DNA from: Hyphomonadaceae bacterium UBA4763
GTDB taxonomy: Bacteria; Pseudomonadota; Alphaproteobacteria; Caulobacterales; Aquidulcibacteraceae
Assembly: GCA_002403455.1 (NCBI GenBank)
Contig: DHHV01000155.1
Coordinates: forward strand, 6,012-15,057
Reading direction: 5' to 3'
DNA: 9,046 nt
This document shows positions 7,380 to 9,046 of the stretch, in pieces. A program made the translations under genes and the position numbers. How positions within the stretch are numbered: the first letter of the stretch is position 1; every line of letters starts with the position of its first letter. The notes beneath the pieces were generated by a model. It saw only the letters and a list, made by a program, of their open reading frames with translations. It was not told the origin of the DNA and ran no database searches.

Positions 7380-7430
7380 GGGAGGAGAATTATGCGGCTT
7401 GCGCGATTCGTCCAGGCCGGCTCCGCGCAC

Positions 7431-7692
7431 GCCTGTTCAATTCGCAGGGATGCTGCGGGTGCGTAAGGATAGGAGCGAAAGTTATAGAATTAGGACCGCT
7501 ACCCTATTTCGTACCCTCATCCCCGCAAATCGATCGCCAGGCGGCAGAAATACGGGGATGTTTCCGCCCCGCGCCCCGGATGCACCGGCAAGGCGCGAGG
7601 CGGGGCCAGCGCACCCGGCGCTCTTCAAGATCGACCTTGGACGCTTTGGCGCGCGCCCCTGGCGACCGTAATCGCCAAGGTTCCGGCAAAAA
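7431..7692. other. Non-coding stretch between the template repeat and the DUF393 gene
   Basis: No convincing gene is seen here. The frames that stay open are low-complexity and match no family I know. The half next to the template repeat (about 7630-7692) is rich in inverted repeats and is probably the downstream spacer of the DGR RNA. An 8-bp inverted repeat lies at 7518-7560. The lower half should contain the promoter for the DUF393 gene; an AT-rich stretch around 7480-7495 is the only candidate, and it is weak. Confidence 0.5.
7518..7560 (-). repeat. 8-bp inverted repeat downstream of the template repeat
   Basis: CATCCCCG (7518-7525) and CGGGGATG (7553-7560) are perfect complements separated by 27 bases. 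On the minus strand this lies about 130-175 bases past the template repeat, so it could mark the 3' end of the DGR RNA. No U-run follows, so termination is only a guess. Confidence 0.4.
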
Positions 7693-7697
7693 AGCGT
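7634..7697 (-). ncRNA. Structured spacer of the DGR RNA, 3' of the template repeat
   Basis: Several complementary segments are nested within 64 bases. On the plus strand ACGCTTT (7641-7647) pairs with AAAGCGT (7691-7697), which lies at the 3' border of the template repeat. ACCTTGG (7634-7640) pairs with CCAAGGT (7675-7681). CCT-GGCGA (7658-7665) pairs with TCGCC-a-AGG (7672-7680) around a six-base loop. GGCGCGCGCC (7648-7657) is self-complementary. The second pairing conflicts with the third, so these are alternative structures. In the Bordetella phage DGR the RNA just downstream of the TR is structured and is needed to prime error-prone cDNA synthesis; the position here fits that role. The function is inferred, not shown. 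Confidence 0.5.
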
Positions 7698-7817
7698 GCG
7701 GGCAAGGCGGAACCCCAAATTGTTGTTCCGGTTCGTTGGCGTGTTCCTGTTCCGGTTAGCGGAGCGGAGGTTCTGCGGATTGTTGTTCCAAGAGCCGCCG
7801 CGATTCACGCGGTTCGA
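7695..7817 (-). repeat. DGR template repeat (TR)
   Basis: Read on the minus strand in the frame of the GTG at 7808, this stretch spells NRVNRGGSWNNNP, then QNLRSANRNRNTPTNRNNN, then LGFRLART. That is the C-terminal signature of formylglycine-generating-enzyme/C-type-lectin-fold proteins (RVxRGGSW...LRSAxR...GFRLART), with asparagine at nearly every position expected to be exposed and variable. Eleven Asn codons (9 AAC, 2 AAT) lie between the Trp and the LGFR. This pattern is the hallmark of a TR, whose adenines are randomised during reverse transcription. The GC-rich GGGGTTCCGCCTTGCCCGCACG end (7695-7716) is in the place of the IMH-like element. The upstream end overlaps the last codons of the reverse transcriptase gene. 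Exact borders cannot be set without the matching variable repeat, which is not in this window. Confidence 0.9.
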
Positions 7818-8911
7818 GCAAAAGATCGATCAGGTCTTGCTCGGTAGACCTGCCGCAAGGCAGTTCTGGCCCGACCAAGAATCGCACGCTGCAGCGCACG
7901 GGTATGGGCATGATCGGCATGCGCCGCCCAGGAGTCCATCCGTCTTTCGACTTGTTCGGGAGCCAAAACGCCGGCGCGCGCCGCGTTCAGCATGCCTTTC
8001 AACCGGCCTTTGAAGGCGCGGACATTGTCCTCCGGCAACGCGCGCTTGCCAGTGGCGAACAACACATAGCCGAGAAAGCCGGCCGGTTCGGCGGTGGGCT
8101 GAATCATGGTCTTGCGCGGATGCAGGCGCAAACGGCGTCCGACCAGGAAATCGGCAATACGCGCCCGCCACTGCGTCAACACGGCCGGATCGTCGTGAAA
8201 CAAGGCGAAGTCATCGACATAACGCACATAAGGCGCGCGCAAGCATTCGGTGCAGAAATGATCGAGCGGGTCGAGATAGACATTGGCGCTAAATTGGCTG
8301 GCCAGGTTGCCGATCGGTAAACCGCGCCGGCGCTCCAAGGGCGACAACAGATCATCGCCGGGAAAATGCATGTGCACCGGCTCTTGCAAATTCGAACCGT
8401 CAACGATGACGTCCATCAGCCGCAGCGTTTTCACGCAGGCGATGCGGCGTCGAAAATCGCGTTTCAGAATCTCGTGATCAATCGAGGGGAAGAACCGAAA
8501 AATGTCACAACGCAGCACGAAACGATGACGGTCGCGATAACATTCATAGGCGTCGACGGCGCGATGCACGCCCTTCCCGAGGCGATTGGCGAAGGAATTG
8601 CCGATGAAGCCGCGCTCAAACAACGGCGCCACCACTTCCATCAACGCATGTTGGACGACGCGATCGCGAAACGGCGCCGCCGACACCAAACGTTGCCTTG
8701 GTTTTTCGAGCTGGATTTCGGTATAACGACCGGTGCGATAGGTCCCGTCGCGCAATTCCCGCTCCAGCAGCAGCAATTCCCGCTCCAACCCGAATTGGAA
8801 GGACGCCGCGCCCGCCTTTTTACGTTTGCCCCGGATCGCCTTGCGCGCCGCCTGGCGCAAGGCCGGAAAGGTCGCGAAGGTCTCGAACAGATGATCGTGT
8901 CGCTTGGGCAT
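7805..8911 (-). CDS. DGR-type reverse transcriptase
   Basis: This is a 368-residue RNA-directed DNA polymerase that would copy the template repeat RNA with errors at adenines. Visible motifs are RFVLRCDIFRFFPSIDH with catalytic D136, RGLPIGNLASQFSANVYLD (196-214), YVRYVDDFALF with the catalytic pair D233-D234, LHPRKT (263-268) and GFLGYVLF (278-285). The GLPIGNLASQ block, in place of the QGxxxSP of group II intron enzymes, is the diagnostic DGR form. The ending SWAAHADHAHTRALQ also fits the clade. There is no maturase, endonuclease or RNase H domain. ATG at 8911 is chosen because the family N-terminus (KRHDHLFE) starts there and GGAAGG lies about ten bases upstream; the frame stays open to 9007, but that part is coding for Avd in another frame. 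The stop lies inside the template repeat. Confidence 0.95.
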   Translation of the reverse strand: MPKRHDHLFETFATFPALRQAARKAIRGKRKKAGAASFQFGLERELLLLERELRDGTYRTGRYTEIQLEKPRQRLVSAAPFRDRVVQHALMEVVAPLFERGFIGNSFANRLGKGVHRAVDAYECYRDRHRFVLRCDIFRFFPSIDHEILKRDFRRRIACVKTLRLMDVIVDGSNLQEPVHMHFPGDDLLSPLERRRGLPIGNLASQFSANVYLDPLDHFCTECLRAPYVRYVDDFALFHDDPAVLTQWRARIADFLVGRRLRLHPRKTMIQPTAEPAGFLGYVLFATGKRALPEDNVRAFKGRLKGMLNAARAGVLAPEQVERRMDSWAAHADHAHTRALQRAILGRARTALRQVYRARPDRSFARTA

Positions 8912-9046
8912 GATGGGCCTTCCGCCACCCGCCCAAGCCGCGGCCGATCTGGTCGATTTGCCGGGCGGCGTATTCGTAGGCGGCATCATTGATGAGTCGT
9001 AAATCAAACGATAGCCGAAATAAAAATCTTAACTGTTCCAAAAAAA
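8820..9046 (-). CDS. avd: Avd-like DGR accessory protein (partial, N-terminus beyond right edge)
   Basis: Only the C-terminal part is present. The visible sequence has LRFLFRLSFDLRLINDAAY followed by EYAARQIDQIGRGLGGWRKA. This matches the last helix of the four-helix-bundle (S23-like) Avd family, whose members end in an IGRxLGGW motif. Avd forms a pentamer that binds the DGR reverse transcriptase and the TR RNA and is required for mutagenic retrohoming in Bordetella phage. Position directly upstream of the reverse transcriptase on the same strand is the usual DGR order. After the GGW motif the frame continues for about 33 residues with no family resemblance, overlapping the reverse transcriptase gene by 92 bases before its TAA. 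That tail is unusually long for Avd. Confidence 0.85.
   Translation of the reverse strand, partial: FLEQLRFLFRLSFDLRLINDAAYEYAARQIDQIGRGLGGWRKAHHAQATRSSVRDLRDLSGLAPGGAQGDPGQT

Noticed and set aside
7482..7808. Minus-strand open frame starting with GTG and encoding an Asn-rich peptide, as a possible protein gene
   Set aside because: Only its first 39 or so codons resemble a protein family, and they are the end, not the start, of an FGE-type domain. The rest is unlike any family. This is the template repeat read in frame, not a gene.
7805..8911. Reverse transcriptase as a group II intron or retron enzyme
   Set aside because: It has IGNLASQ instead of QGxxxSP, no maturase or endonuclease domain, and it is next to an Avd-like gene and a TR. 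No intron domain V or msr/msd-like structure was seen.
8366..8992. Plus-strand 208-codon open frame opposite the reverse transcriptase
   Set aside because: It is antisense to well-conserved RT motifs, with no recognisable domain; a high-GC shadow frame.
8912..9007. Longer reverse transcriptase starting at 9007
   Set aside because: The extra 32 residues resemble no RT sequence, and the same DNA encodes the conserved Avd end in another frame. The family N-terminus and a GGAAGG site point to 8911.
1..9046. CRISPR array, insertion sequence ends or prophage genes
   Set aside because: No regularly spaced repeats, no transposase or integrase and no phage structural genes were seen in any frame.

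Overview
The window looks like a chromosomal segment of an alphaproteobacterium, probably Hyphomicrobiales (Rhizobiales). The support is a nuo operon with separate nuoC and nuoD and a NuoE with a Pro/Ala-rich tail, a MarR regulator of the alphaproteobacterial LdtR-like type, a DUF6898-like small protein, and fairly high GC with many GCGC/CGCG words. The exact genus cannot be fixed from the sequence. Every convincing gene lies on the minus strand, so transcription runs from high to low coordinates.

Left part (1-3509): the first five genes of the respiratory complex I operon, nuoA-nuoB-nuoC-nuoD-nuoE. They are packed with ATGA stop/start overlaps at B/C, C/D and D/E, and nuoE runs off the left edge. 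The roughly 170 bp leader upstream of nuoA (3510-3680) holds a possible sigma-70-type promoter and three consecutive inverted repeats.

Middle part (3680-7430): a small DUF6898-like protein, a MarR/LdtR-like regulator with a palindromic candidate operator just upstream of its start, a 3-hydroxyisobutyrate dehydrogenase (valine degradation), a photolyase/cryptochrome-family flavoprotein with unusual active-site motifs, and a DCC-family (DUF393) thiol-disulfide oxidoreductase-like protein. The last three are closely spaced and may be co-transcribed.

Right part (7500-9046): the core of a diversity-generating retroelement (DGR). From the right edge there is the C-terminal part of an Avd-like accessory protein, then a DGR-type reverse transcriptase, then immediately downstream a template repeat (TR). 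Read in frame, the TR spells the end of a formylglycine-generating-enzyme/C-type-lectin-fold protein with 11 asparagine codons (9 AAC, 2 AAT) at the positions expected to vary. The TR overlaps the end of the reverse transcriptase gene and is followed by a structured non-coding stretch that is probably part of the DGR RNA. By analogy with known DGRs, the TR RNA is copied with errors at adenines and the cDNA replaces a matching variable repeat (VR) at the end of a target gene. No VR is present here; it probably lies beyond the right edge or elsewhere in the genome. This DGR is the most interesting system in the window.
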